Source: an uncultured Bryobacteraceae bacterium (lineage in GTDB: Bacteria > Acidobacteriota > Terriglobia > Bryobacterales > Bryobacteraceae). Taken from it: a stretch of 64,000 nt of DNA. Shown here piece by piece: positions 7,657-15,942 of this stretch (positions are counted from its first letter, which is position 1; the number at the start of each line of letters is the position of its first letter). The notes below the pieces were generated by a model. That model was given only the letters and a program-made list of their open reading frames with translations. It was not told the DNA's origin and searched no databases. Made by a program: the position numbers and the translations under genes. The stretch covers positions 1 through 64,000 of the forward strand of contig CAKZUE010000048.1 of NCBI GenBank assembly GCA_937920635.1. The letters are read 5' to 3'.

Positions 7657-9045
7657 TTACGGCCTGACCGTCCCCGGCTGGCGGTCCACGGCGGCGGTTT
7701 GACGCAGCAGCCGCAGCTTGTAGGCGTTATAGCCGTCCATAAGGGCATTGTAGAGCAGCGTGCCCACGATGCGCCCTCCGGCGGGCAGCGGGTGGATGAA
7801 GTCGGCGCTGACAAGCCGGGGTTCGGCCGAGTACCACTTGCCCATGGTGCCGGGACCGCCCATGGCATCGAAGGTATTGAAGAAGGCGCACCCGTTCTCG
7901 GCGGCCAGCTTGGCCTGCACGGCCACCAGATGAGGGATGGAAGGCATGGTGCCGATGGTCCCGCCGGCCTCGCGGACGCCGCGGTCCATGGGGCTCATGA
8001 TGAGGATGGACGCTTCGGGCACGGCCGCGCGAATCCGGGTGATGATTTCGCGCACGTCGCGCGGGTAAGTGGTGTCGATGTAGTTGCGGTAGCCGCTTTC
8101 GTTGGTGCCGTAATTCACGATGACCAGGCTCGGCTTCGCCCGGCGCAACTGTTCGGCCCAATGGCGGCCGTTCATGTGCCAGGCGAGCACGCCGGCCCAG
8201 GTGCCGTTGAGGCCGATGCTGTCGTAGACGATGCCGGGGTTGGGCTTGAACAGTTCCACCTGGAACAGGCGCACCGGGCCGCGGGTGACGCGGAGATCGA
8301 TCTCCTGCGCCTCCGGCGGGATGTCAAAGGACTCCTGCGAGGCCGCGGGTTCAGACGCCGAAGTGTCGAGCACGCCCGCTTCGATGTCCCCCGCCAGAAC
8401 GCGCAGCTCTCCGCCTCCGGGCTGGGCCACAAAGGAGACCGCCAGCCGGGTGTGGCCCGGCCGCTTCAGGCGGATCCTGCTGAAGGCGCCGGTGTCGCCA
8501 GTGAAGCTGACGCCCCCCAGGCCATACCAGCCGTCCTTCTGTTTGCGCAGCGTGGCGGGATCGGCCCGCCAGCCGCCGGATTCCACATCGATGCCGCGGT
8601 GGTTGTACCAGGCCCAGGGTCTGGCGATCAGATAGGCGCCGTGGCCCGAGTCGCCGAAGCGCTCCTGGAGCAGGGCGCGGACGTCGGCGGTGATCAGGTC
8701 GGCCGTGACAGGGGAATCGCCGTAGTGCAGGATGCGCGTGACGGCGCCGGGCTCGCCGCGTTCCGTGCGCAGCAGGCTCGCGTAAAAGGCGTCCATGGCC
8801 CCGTGGGGGTCGGCGATCTTCGACGGATCCTGCCCGGGCTGAGGGGAGGCCGGGCGGAGGCGCGCCAGCTCCTCTTCCACCGGGCTTTCCTCTCGCATCC
8901 GGGGCTGGAAATCCAGCAGAGACGAAGCCGAGCGCCATTCGTAAACGCGCCAGTTGTGCCACTGCGGAATGAACTGCGGCAGAGTGATGAGCAGGCCGAA
9001 GCTGGCCAGGACGGCGAAGGGTTTCAGGGGCCAGGGCGGTTTCAT
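7657..9045 (-). CDS. Membrane-anchored SGNH-fold protein, copy 2
   Basis: 462 residues from the ATG at 9045; the upstream open frame overlaps the MBOAT gene and is not protein-like. One N-terminal membrane segment (~8-25) looks like an uncleaved anchor. The SGNH blocks are YGDSPVTAD (Ser111), YGTNES and DFIH (Asp415, His418). It is clearly a paralogue of the neighbouring 6286-7656 protein: same block spacing, same central beta insertion, same GTNES. The gene starts 7 bases after the MBOAT stop. The pair suggests one membrane-tethered partner for the MBOAT (DltD/AlgJ-like) and one more freely exported enzyme. Confidence 0.85.
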   Translation of the reverse strand: MKPPWPLKPFAVLASFGLLITLPQFIPQWHNWRVYEWRSASSLLDFQPRMREESPVEEELARLRPASPQPGQDPSKIADPHGAMDAFYASLLRTERGEPGAVTRILHYGDSPVTADLITADVRALLQERFGDSGHGAYLIARPWAWYNHRGIDVESGGWRADPATLRKQKDGWYGLGGVSFTGDTGAFSRIRLKRPGHTRLAVSFVAQPGGGELRVLAGDIEAGVLDTSASEPAASQESFDIPPEAQEIDLRVTRGPVRLFQVELFKPNPGIVYDSIGLNGTWAGVLAWHMNGRHWAEQLRRAKPSLVIVNYGTNESGYRNYIDTTYPRDVREIITRIRAAVPEASILIMSPMDRGVREAGGTIGTMPSIPHLVAVQAKLAAENGCAFFNTFDAMGGPGTMGKWYSAEPRLVSADFIHPLPAGGRIVGTLLYNALMDGYNAYKLRLLRQTAAVDRQPGTVRP

Positions 9046-9052
9046 GGCTTGC

Positions 9053-10459
9053 TCAGAACTGCGTGTACAGGAACGGCGCCGCGCCAGTGATGGCGACATA
9101 TTCGAGAGCCAGCACGAGCAGCGCCAGCGCCGCCGCCTGCGCGTAAAACGGCGCGCGGACATAGAGCGCCGCGCACCACTCGGCCCATCGCTTCGGCAGA
9201 TAGTGGGCCGTCACGGCGATGAGCAGCACGGCGGCGACAGGGATCGAGATATTGGCGAAACTGACCGTGAGCGAGGCGATCCTGCCGAGCACCTCCATGG
9301 CGTTTTCCAGCGACGAAGCGCGGAAGAAGATCCACGCGAAGATGACGAAATGCGCCGTCAGCAGGCGGCTTGCGAGCCGCGCGGGCCACGCGCCCGGAGG
9401 CGGGTTGCCGCGCGCCGAGCGGAAGCCGTGGTGGACGGCCAGCGCCAGGCCGTGCAGCGCGCCCCAGATGACGAACGTCCAGGCGGGGCCGTGCCACAGC
9501 CCGCCGAGCAGCATGGTCACGAAGAGATTGACATAGGTGGGCCACTTCCGCTTCGAGCGGAGGCCCGGCAGCGAGAAGTAGAGATAATCCCGCAGCCAGT
9601 TGGAAAGGCTGATGTGCCAGCGGCGCCAGAACTCGCTGATGTTGAGCGCCAGATAGGGCCGGTTGAAGTTCTCCGGCAGCCTGATGCCCAGCAGCAGCGC
9701 GCTTCCGATGGCGATGTCCGTGTAACCGGAGAAGTCGTAGTAGAGCTGCGCGGCGTAGGCGTAGACGCCGATCAGGGTTTCCATGCCGGTATACAGCCCC
9801 GGCGTGTCGAAGACGCGGTTGACGAGGTTCTCGGCCAGATAGTCGGCGATCAGGAATTTTTTCAGCAGCCCGAGACCGATGCGCCAGAAGGCGCGACCGC
9901 TGTCTTCCGCTGCGAGCGTCTTCTCCTTTTTCTCCAGTTGCGGCGCCAGCGCCAGCACGCGCGTGATGGGCCCGCTGAGAGTGGTGGGGAAGAAGGTGAC
10001 CGCGGCCATATGCGTGAGCAGGCTGCGCACGGGCTTGCCGTCGCGGCGGTACAGGTCGATGGTGTAGGTCATCGCCTGGAAGCAGTAGAAGGACAGGCCC
10101 AGCGGGAAGACCCAGTGCCATTCGGGCGCTTTGCCGCCCGTGGCCGACGCCCAGGTTCCGAGGAAGAAGGGCATGTACTTGAACGCCGCCAGCAGGCCCA
10201 GATTCAGGACGATGCTGGCTGTCACCAGCAGGCGCCGCAGCGGGCGGCTCTGCCAGGCGCCGAGGCCGCGGCCAATGAGATAGTCGAGGAACGCCGAGGC
10301 CGGGATCAGCGCCAGATAATGCAGATCCCATTTGGCGTAGAAGAACAGGTTGGCGAACAGAAGAAGCGCTACCGAGGCCAGGCGCCAGCGCGCCAGCGGC
10401 CAGTAGAGCAGGAAGACCGCGGCGAGAAATACGAAATAGAGAGAGCTTGAGAGAAGCAT
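9053..10459 (-). CDS. MBOAT-family O-acyltransferase (AlgI/DltB-like)
   Basis: 468 residues from the ATG at 10459; a GTG two codons upstream is also possible and neither has a strong ribosome site. Around ten membrane segments. Family motifs: FPLGLSFYCFQAMTY, TFFPTTLSGPITR, YDFSGYTDIAIG, RRWHISLSNWLRDY with His282 and LLGGLWHGPAWTFVIWG with the catalytic His323. AlgI and DltB pass acyl groups across the inner membrane onto alginate or teichoic acids. It heads a tight run with two SGNH genes, an acyl carrier protein and a KASIII-like gene, so the acyl donor is probably an acyl-carrier-protein thioester made by its neighbours. Confidence 0.93.
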   Translation of the reverse strand: MLLSSSLYFVFLAAVFLLYWPLARWRLASVALLLFANLFFYAKWDLHYLALIPASAFLDYLIGRGLGAWQSRPLRRLLVTASIVLNLGLLAAFKYMPFFLGTWASATGGKAPEWHWVFPLGLSFYCFQAMTYTIDLYRRDGKPVRSLLTHMAAVTFFPTTLSGPITRVLALAPQLEKKEKTLAAEDSGRAFWRIGLGLLKKFLIADYLAENLVNRVFDTPGLYTGMETLIGVYAYAAQLYYDFSGYTDIAIGSALLLGIRLPENFNRPYLALNISEFWRRWHISLSNWLRDYLYFSLPGLRSKRKWPTYVNLFVTMLLGGLWHGPAWTFVIWGALHGLALAVHHGFRSARGNPPPGAWPARLASRLLTAHFVIFAWIFFRASSLENAMEVLGRIASLTVSFANISIPVAAVLLIAVTAHYLPKRWAEWCAALYVRAPFYAQAAALALLVLALEYVAITGAAPFLYTQF

Positions 10460-10505
10460 GCGCACGCCCGCGGGCGTGTGTTTCCTATTCTATCCGGAGC
10501 GCAGA

Positions 10506-11513
10506 TCAGGGACGGTAGGTTTTCGCGAAATTATTGCGCTGATTGCGCACCGTGATCACCCCGCCGCGCGTGGCTTGCAGCTCGATGCCGAAGCCCTGGC
10601 ATTTCTCCTCGATATTGGCGATGCGCTCTTCGGCCACGTTGGCATCCTTGCCGCCCGCGAGCGAATAGTGGAGCTGCCAGAGATCTTGCAGTCCAGGCGA
10701 GGAAGAGACAATGCGCCACGCCGCCGGCGAGCCGCCCTTGCGGGCGCCGTTGTTCATGATGGCGACGCGCGGGCGCATCCCATGCACGATCTGCGGGCAG
10801 CCGCTCAGGTCGAGCCCGTGGTGCGTCGTCAGGTACAGATCCACGGGGCCGATGCGATGGTCCGGGCAGGCCAGATCGAGTTCCTTATTCCAGGTCAGGT
10901 CGCCGAGATCGGCGAAGCGGAAACGGCCAAAGGTGAGGACGAACCCGATGGAGCGGGCGTTTTCCGTGGGATCATCGGCCTTGCGTTCGGCTTCCGGACA
11001 CAGGGGGTTCTTCTGGCCGCCGCCCTTGACCGCTTTGGTCATCGTCTCGCCGCGGGCGGCGACGATCTCGATGCGGACATCCTTCAGGGGGAGCACGTCT
11101 CCCGGTTTGACGGTGAGCCGTTTCGCCCCGGTGGCGAGCACCTTGCGGTAGTTGTCTTCGAGCGCCCTGGCCTGCGGGGAGGTTTCCGTGTTGTCTCCGT
11201 GGTCGATGAAGGCGCCGATGGGGAATTTGGCCGCGAGTTCCGGCACGCCGCCCACGTGATCGAGATGATAGTGCGTCACCAGGAGCCAGTCGATGCGCTG
11301 GAGGCCGAGCTGCCTCGCCGCGGCGACGATGCGGTCCGAATCCCGCCCGTTGTTGCCGGGGAAGCCTGCATCCACCAGCAGCGACTCTCCGCGCGGCGTC
11401 AGGATCAGGGTCGCCTGGCCGCCCTCCGTGTCGACGAAAACCATCCTGAGGGGCTGCGCCAGAAGTCCGGAGGCAGCCAACAAGCAGAACAGGAAGGCGA
11501 GAACGCGCGGCAT
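10506..11513 (-). CDS. Secreted metallo-beta-lactamase-fold hydrolase
   Basis: 335 residues with a signal peptide (~1-19). The zinc-binding motif is HYHLDH (His81, His83, Asp85, His86), with the preceding strand FVDTEGGQATLI and a later TTHHGLD as further ligand motif. This resembles the ComEC/Rec2-type branch of the fold, which is used by exported nucleases and related hydrolases; no ComEC membrane part is present. Lies 46 bases upstream of the MBOAT gene on the same strand, so it may be the first gene of that operon, but a functional link is not evident. Substrate unknown. Confidence 0.85.
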   Translation of the reverse strand: MPRVLAFLFCLLAASGLLAQPLRMVFVDTEGGQATLILTPRGESLLVDAGFPGNNGRDSDRIVAAARQLGLQRIDWLLVTHYHLDHVGGVPELAAKFPIGAFIDHGDNTETSPQARALEDNYRKVLATGAKRLTVKPGDVLPLKDVRIEIVAARGETMTKAVKGGGQKNPLCPEAERKADDPTENARSIGFVLTFGRFRFADLGDLTWNKELDLACPDHRIGPVDLYLTTHHGLDLSGCPQIVHGMRPRVAIMNNGARKGGSPAAWRIVSSSPGLQDLWQLHYSLAGGKDANVAEERIANIEEKCQGFGIELQATRGGVITVRNQRNNFAKTYRP

Positions 11514-11589
11514 GGCGGCATCTTACCATGAGGCCCGCCCGGGGAACTTTCGTTACAAAAGCCTCGTAGTACACTACGGGAAACGAGAA

Positions 11590-12072
11590 ATGCCCTTCTG
11601 CACGCAGTGCGGCACGCAGGTGGATGAGCAGGCGCTCTACTGCCCCGCCTGCGGCGCGCCGCAGCGTGCCGGAGCGCCTCCGCCTCCGCCTCCACCCGGC
11701 GGCGCACAGGACCGGGCCGACGACTTCCTGTCGCGCATGCCGCCGAGGCGCGCGGCGCTGCTGTGTTATGTGCCGATCGTGGGCTGGATCATGAGCATCG
11801 TCGTGCTGGCGGCGGAACGGTTTCGCGAGGAGCGCATCGTCCGGTTCCATGCCTTCCAGGGGCTGTACCTGTTCGTCGTGTGGCTGTTTGCCGACTGGGT
11901 CTTCGGACCCATGACCGGCTACACGCCCGCGCTCAAGTTCGCCGGCGGCGCGATGAAACTGGCCGTGCTCTGCCTCTGGATCTACATGATGGTTCGGGTC
12001 AACGCCGGCGAGGACGTCCGCCTGCCTCTGATCGGCGACCTGGCGGAGCGCTCGGTCTCCGAACAACAGTGA
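11590..12072 (+). CDS. Zinc-ribbon membrane protein
   Basis: 160 residues starting at the ATG at 11590. N-terminal zinc ribbon with two CxxC pairs (FCTQCG and YCPACG), a short poly-Pro linker (~29-37), then about three membrane segments between ~57 and 135 resembling the DUF4870 type (RFHAFQGLYLFVVW). Function unknown. It has the same plan as the protein at 35207-35863: ribbon, proline-rich linker, membrane domain. Divergent from the metallo-hydrolase with about 75 bases between them. Confidence 0.8.
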   Translation: MPFCTQCGTQVDEQALYCPACGAPQRAGAPPPPPPPGGAQDRADDFLSRMPPRRAALLCYVPIVGWIMSIVVLAAERFREERIVRFHAFQGLYLFVVWLFADWVFGPMTGYTPALKFAGGAMKLAVLCLWIYMMVRVNAGEDVRLPLIGDLAERSVSEQQ

Positions 12073-12108
12073 AAGAAAAAAAGTGGGGACAGGCCCGCCC
12101 GGGCGCGA

Positions 12109-12133
12109 TTTTCACCCACATTCGTGGTGAAAA
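12109..12133 (+). terminator. Inverted repeat after the zinc-ribbon gene
   Basis: TTTTCACC and GGTGAAAA form a perfect 8-bp stem around a 9-base loop, followed by CTCTTTC. It starts 36 bases after the stop of the zinc-ribbon gene and about 60 bases before the arg promoter candidate. It could be a weak terminator or a regulator-binding palindrome; the sequence does not decide. Confidence 0.4.
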
Positions 12134-12188
12134 CTCTTTCTGCTGCTGGAGTTTACTGCATACACGCGCCGCATGAGCACCGCCCGTT

Positions 12189-12197
12189 TGTTATAAT
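12189..12197 (+). promoter_or_regulatory. Extended -10 promoter candidate for argCBA
   Basis: TGTTATAAT is a perfect extended -10 in an AT-rich pocket (12185-12222) inside otherwise very GC-rich DNA. No good -35 sits 16-18 bases upstream, as is common with extended -10 promoters. Transcription would start about 24 bases before argC. The following GTGAATAAATA resembles half of an ArgR box, so arginine control is possible but not shown. Confidence 0.5.
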
Positions 12198-12227
12198 TAT
12201 GCATTGAGGTGAATAAATAACCACGCC

Positions 12228-13244
12228 ATGAAGACGCGTGCCGGCATCGTGGGCTTCCGCGGCTACAGCGGAATGGAACTGGTGAAAATCCTGGCGGCGC
12301 ACCCGCGCATCGAGCCGGTGCTGATGGAGCACCGCTCGGACGCGGCGCCGGAGCTGCACCCGCTGGGCTGGCACGGACCGCAGCGGATCGCCGCCACGGC
12401 GGAAGCCGCGCGGGAGGCGGGCGTGGCAGCCGTGCTGCTGGCGACGCCTGCCGATGTCAGCATGCAACTGGCACCGGAGTTTCTCGAGGCGGGCATGCGG
12501 GTGATCGACCTGAGCGGCGCGTTCCGGCTGCGGACAGCGGAGCGCTACCGGCGCTGGTACAAGGAAGAACACACGCAGCCCGGGCTGCTGGCAGAGGCGG
12601 TGTACGGGCTGCCGGAGTTTTATCGCGATCAGGTGAAGGGCGCGCGGCTGGTGGCCAACCCGGGGTGTTATCCGACGGCGGCGAACCTGGCGCTGCGCCC
12701 GCTGGCAGCGGCAGGCTTGATCGACCGCGCGCACGGCGTGGTGTGCGACGCCAAGAGCGGCGTCAGCGGCGCGGGGCGCAAGCCCTCGCTGAAGACGAGC
12801 TTCTGCGAGGTAACGGAGAACTTCAGCGCCTACTCGATTCTCGGCCACCGCCATGTGCCGGAGGTGCTGCTGAACAGCGGTCTGGAGGAGCACGAGTTCA
12901 GCTTCACGGCGCATCTGCTGCCCATTCATCGCGGGATTCTGGAGACGATTTATTTCCGCGCTGCGGAGGGCGTCACTGAGGAGCGGCTGCTGGAGGCATA
13001 TCAAAGTGCATACAGGCAGGAGCCGTTCGTGAAGCTGTACCCGCCGGGCGCGATGCCGGATCTGCGCCCCGTCCAGCACACGAATCTGTGCCTGATCGGT
13101 CTCCGCCTGGACCCTGCGGGGCGGCGCGCGGTCGTGGTAGCCTGCATTGACAACCTCGGCAAAGGGGCGGCAGGGCAGGCGGTGCAGAACCTGAACCTGA
13201 TGCTCGGATTGCCCGAGACGGAGGGACTCGAATGCGCACAGTGA
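12228..13244 (+). CDS. argC: N-acetyl-gamma-glutamyl-phosphate reductase
   Basis: 338 residues, normal length. Reduces N-acetylglutamyl phosphate to the semialdehyde with NADPH, the third step of arginine synthesis. Visible motifs: the NADP-binding IVGFRGYSGMELVK at the N-terminus, the active-site Cys in ANPGCYPTA (Cys147), HRHVPEV and PIHRGI. First gene of an argC-argB-argA operon; its 3' end overlaps argB by 13 bases. A canonical ribosome site is weak; the extended -10 element upstream gives a short leader. Confidence 0.95.
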   Translation: MKTRAGIVGFRGYSGMELVKILAAHPRIEPVLMEHRSDAAPELHPLGWHGPQRIAATAEAAREAGVAAVLLATPADVSMQLAPEFLEAGMRVIDLSGAFRLRTAERYRRWYKEEHTQPGLLAEAVYGLPEFYRDQVKGARLVANPGCYPTAANLALRPLAAAGLIDRAHGVVCDAKSGVSGAGRKPSLKTSFCEVTENFSAYSILGHRHVPEVLLNSGLEEHEFSFTAHLLPIHRGILETIYFRAAEGVTEERLLEAYQSAYRQEPFVKLYPPGAMPDLRPVQHTNLCLIGLRLDPAGRRAVVVACIDNLGKGAAGQAVQNLNLMLGLPETEGLECAQ

Positions 13245-14038
13245 TCAAGCTTGGCGGGACGCTGCTGGATCAGCCGAAGACGCTGAAGTCGCTGGCGTCC
13301 CAGATTGCCGCCCTGCCGGCGGGCACGCAGCCCGTGGTGGTGCATGGCGGCGGCAGGCAGATGACGAAGTTTCTGGAAGAGCGCGGTGTGGAGAGCCGTT
13401 TTGTCAACGGGCTGCGGGTGACGACGGCGGAGGTGCTGGACGCGGTGCTCAAGATCTTCGCCGGCAGCGTGAACAAGCAGCTCGTGGCGGCGCTGGTGGC
13501 GGAAGGCGCGCCGGCGGTAGGGCTGAGCGGCATCGACGCGAAGCTGGCCGAGGCGCGGCAGATGAGCGCGGAGCTTGGCGCGGTGGGGCGCATCACGCGG
13601 GTCAACGCGGAGTTGCTCGAATTGCTCTGCGACGCCAGCTACCTGCCCGTAGTGGCGTGCGTGGCGGGCGACGCCGACGGCCACATTTACAACGTGAACG
13701 CCGATCAGATGGCATCCGCGCTGGCCATCGCTTTCGACGCCGACCGGCTGCTGTTTCTCACCGACGTCGAGGGCGTGCGCGGGGCGGGCGGGGCGATCCT
13801 GTCCCATCTGACGCCGGACGATGCAAAGAAGCTGGTGGCCTCCGGGGTGGCCACGGGCGGCATGCAGGCCAAGCTGGAGGCTGCGTGCGAGGCGGTGGAT
13901 CAGGGCGTCTCCGAGGTCGTCATTGCGCCCGGCGCCGCTCCGGGCATCCTCGACCGCATCGCCGCAGGCGAGGGGGCGGGCACGCTGTTGAGCTGGAACT
14001 GGGAGGCCGACGAGGAGGAAGAGGAGGCGGACGATTGA
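13232..14038 (+). CDS. argB: Acetylglutamate kinase
   Basis: 268 residues. Phosphorylates N-acetylglutamate with ATP. Motifs: IKLGGTLL at the N-terminus, VVVHGGGRQMTKFLEERG for substrate and phosphate binding, NVNADQMA and LTDVEGV in the middle, and GVATGGMQAKLEAA near the C-terminus. It ends in an acidic tail (EADEEEEEADD) that is not a family feature. The codons of that tail include AGGAGG 7 bases before the TTG start of the next gene, so the tail may exist to supply its ribosome site. Overlaps argC by 13 bases and argA by 4. Confidence 0.95.
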   Translation: MRTVIKLGGTLLDQPKTLKSLASQIAALPAGTQPVVVHGGGRQMTKFLEERGVESRFVNGLRVTTAEVLDAVLKIFAGSVNKQLVAALVAEGAPAVGLSGIDAKLAEARQMSAELGAVGRITRVNAELLELLCDASYLPVVACVAGDADGHIYNVNADQMASALAIAFDADRLLFLTDVEGVRGAGGAILSHLTPDDAKKLVASGVATGGMQAKLEAACEAVDQGVSEVVIAPGAAPGILDRIAAGEGAGTLLSWNWEADEEEEEADD

Positions 14039-14568
14039 CCCTGCGCAAGGCGCGCATGAGTGACATTCCGGGCATCCTGCGGCTGATCAACGGCTATGCC
14101 GCCCGGGGACTCATGCTGCCGCGCAACGGATTCGAACTGGCGGAGAACATCCGCGACTTCACCGTGGCAGTTGCCGGAGACGCCGTATACGGCTGCGCCG
14201 CCCTGCACTTCTACGGACCCACGATGGCGGAAGTCCGGTCGCTGGCGGTGGACGAGACGCTGAAAGGGGCGGGGATCGGAAAAAAGCTGATGGAGGCGCT
14301 CGACGCCGAGGCCCGCGCGTTTGATCTCGACCTGCTCTTCGCGTTCACCTATGTGCCGGAATTCTTTGCGCGTCTCGGCTACCGCCGGGTGGACCGCAGC
14401 GCGCTGCCCCTGAAGGCGTGGAAGGACTGCCTGCGGTGCCCGAAGTTCCAGGCTTGCGACGAGATCGCGGTGCTGAAGTGGCTGAAGCCGGAAGCCGAGC
14501 TGGCGGGACGCGCGCCTGGCGCCGACGCCGACGAGCTGATCCGGATCCCTGTGTTTCGAGGCAATTAG
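14035..14568 (+). CDS. argA: Short-form N-acetylglutamate synthase (GNAT family)
   Basis: 177 residues from a TTG at 14035 that overlaps the argB stop (ATTGA); the AGGAGG within argB sits 7 bases upstream. A GNAT domain: LRKARMSDIPGILRLINGYA, the acetyl-CoA loop VDETLKGAGIGKKLMEAL, and FAFTYVPEFFARLGYRRVD. The C-terminal CLRCPKFQACDE is typical of stand-alone ArgA acetyltransferases that lack the kinase-like half. Together with argC and argB this supplies the first three steps of arginine synthesis. Assignment rests on domain type plus operon position; another GNAT specificity is possible but less likely. Confidence 0.85.
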   Translation: MTLRKARMSDIPGILRLINGYAARGLMLPRNGFELAENIRDFTVAVAGDAVYGCAALHFYGPTMAEVRSLAVDETLKGAGIGKKLMEALDAEARAFDLDLLFAFTYVPEFFARLGYRRVDRSALPLKAWKDCLRCPKFQACDEIAVLKWLKPEAELAGRAPGADADELIRIPVFRGN

Positions 14569-14730
14569 AGGCCAAAACACGGGAGGCTGCGGCGTTTACC
14601 CGAAATAGGTACTAAAGGTACCAACGTCCCCTGAGATTTTTCCGAGGCGAGCGGCACTATTGTGGCGAGAATGGCGGCCGCGCCGTTCCCAAACCGGCCT
14701 CGGATCCGGTGGCGCGGCCGGGGAGGTTCC

Positions 14731-15702
14731 ATGCGCGCCCAAACGGTCGACGTCCGCCAGGCCCACGGCCGGATTCTTTCCTGTACGATCTTCCGTCCCG
14801 GCGGGAAGAAGCTGTTGTCCAAAGGGCACGTCCTGAGCGATGAGGACGTGCAACTGCTGGAGACGGAAGGGCTCAGGACGGTCTGGGTCACCGAGCTCGA
14901 GGAAGGGGAGGTGGCTGAAGACGAGGCCGTCAGGCAGGTGGCCACAACGATGGCGTGCGGCTCGGCGGAAGTGCGGCCGGCTGCGGGCGGGCGGGCCAAC
15001 CTGCATGCGACGGAAGACGTTTGCGTGCTGGTGGACGACGAACTGCTGCGGCAGATCAACTGCACGTCTTCGGTGGTGATCGCCACGGCGGCCAATTTCA
15101 GCTTTGCGCGCGCCGGAGACCGCATCGCCACGGTGAAGAGCGCGCCCTTTGCGGTGGCGCAACAGGAGCTCGAGGTGATCCTGGCGACGCTGAGCGAGCA
15201 CGGCCCGCTGTTGCAGGCGCGTCCGGTGCGCCATCCTTCCATCGCTCTGCTCTACAGCGACCACTACGACGGCGAGCGCGCGCGGATGATGTTCGAGCCG
15301 GTGGTGCGGCAGCGCATGGCGAGGTTCGGCATCCAGCCGCGCTACCGGCTCTCGTGTACCGAGAACGAGGCCGAAGTGATCAAGGCTCTGGGCTATCTGC
15401 TGCGCATGAATCCCGATGTGGTTCTGGTGGCGTCCACAACGGCGCCCGCAGGGCCCGAGGATGTCATCGGGCGCGCGATGCAGCGGCTGGGGGCGCACCT
15501 GGAGCGGTATCTGGCCCCCGTGGAGCCGGGCAACCTGCTCCTGCTCGGATACAAGGATTCGATTCCCATTATTTCTGCGCCGGGCTGCTTCCGCTCGGCG
15601 AAGCCGAATGTCGTCGATCTGGTTCTCCCGCCGCTGCTGGCACGGTACCGGGTTTCCGGCTGGGAGATCGCCTGTCTCGGCCACGGCGGACTGCTGGCCT
15701 GA
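14731..15702 (+). CDS. Molybdopterin-binding protein, MoeA/MoaB-like
   Basis: 323 residues from the ATG at 14731, preceded by GGAGG at 6 bases; the longer frame upstream is not protein-like. The first ~170 residues carry RILSCTIFRPGGKKLLSKGHVLSDEDVQLL, like proteins linked to molybdenum-cofactor cytidylyltransferases. Residues ~175-320 resemble the molybdopterin-binding fold: ALLYSDHYDG, then a stretch VVLVASTTAPAGPEDVIGRAM and GNLLLLGYKDSIPIISAPGC. The role is inferred to be cofactor maturation or handling; no molybdoenzyme is in the window. Followed by a good terminator. Confidence 0.75.
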   Translation: MRAQTVDVRQAHGRILSCTIFRPGGKKLLSKGHVLSDEDVQLLETEGLRTVWVTELEEGEVAEDEAVRQVATTMACGSAEVRPAAGGRANLHATEDVCVLVDDELLRQINCTSSVVIATAANFSFARAGDRIATVKSAPFAVAQQELEVILATLSEHGPLLQARPVRHPSIALLYSDHYDGERARMMFEPVVRQRMARFGIQPRYRLSCTENEAEVIKALGYLLRMNPDVVLVASTTAPAGPEDVIGRAMQRLGAHLERYLAPVEPGNLLLLGYKDSIPIISAPGCFRSAKPNVVDLVLPPLLARYRVSGWEIACLGHGGLLA

Positions 15703-15770
15703 ACGTTCGCACGCACCTTCCCGGATCAGGTCCCGCAGCGGCATCCCTCCTGAAGCAGACCCTGTGGCGC

Positions 15771-15812
15771 GCCGGCCGGAGGCTCCGAAAGGGGTTTCCG
15801 GCCGGCCTTTTT
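15771..15812 (+). terminator. Rho-independent terminator
   Basis: Perfect 10-bp stem GCCGGCCGGA / TCCGGCCGGC around a 16-base loop, followed by CTTTTTG. Lies about 70 bases after the molybdopterin-binding gene. Confidence 0.85.
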
Positions 15813-15942
15813 GTGCGCACACCGGCGCCGTGAGAATCGGGCCGAAGAGCAGGATCAGGGGAAACCGGATTCGGGCGGCGGCGCCTCGCGGGCTGGAGGC
15901 GCGGTTGCCGCCGGGCGATGATGGCAGTGGAGGAAGCGGGAA

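Noticed and set aside
14600-14630. GGTACTAAAGGTACC near the end of argA as an operator or terminator
   Set aside because: Only a short direct/partial inverted match, no stem long enough and no T run after it.
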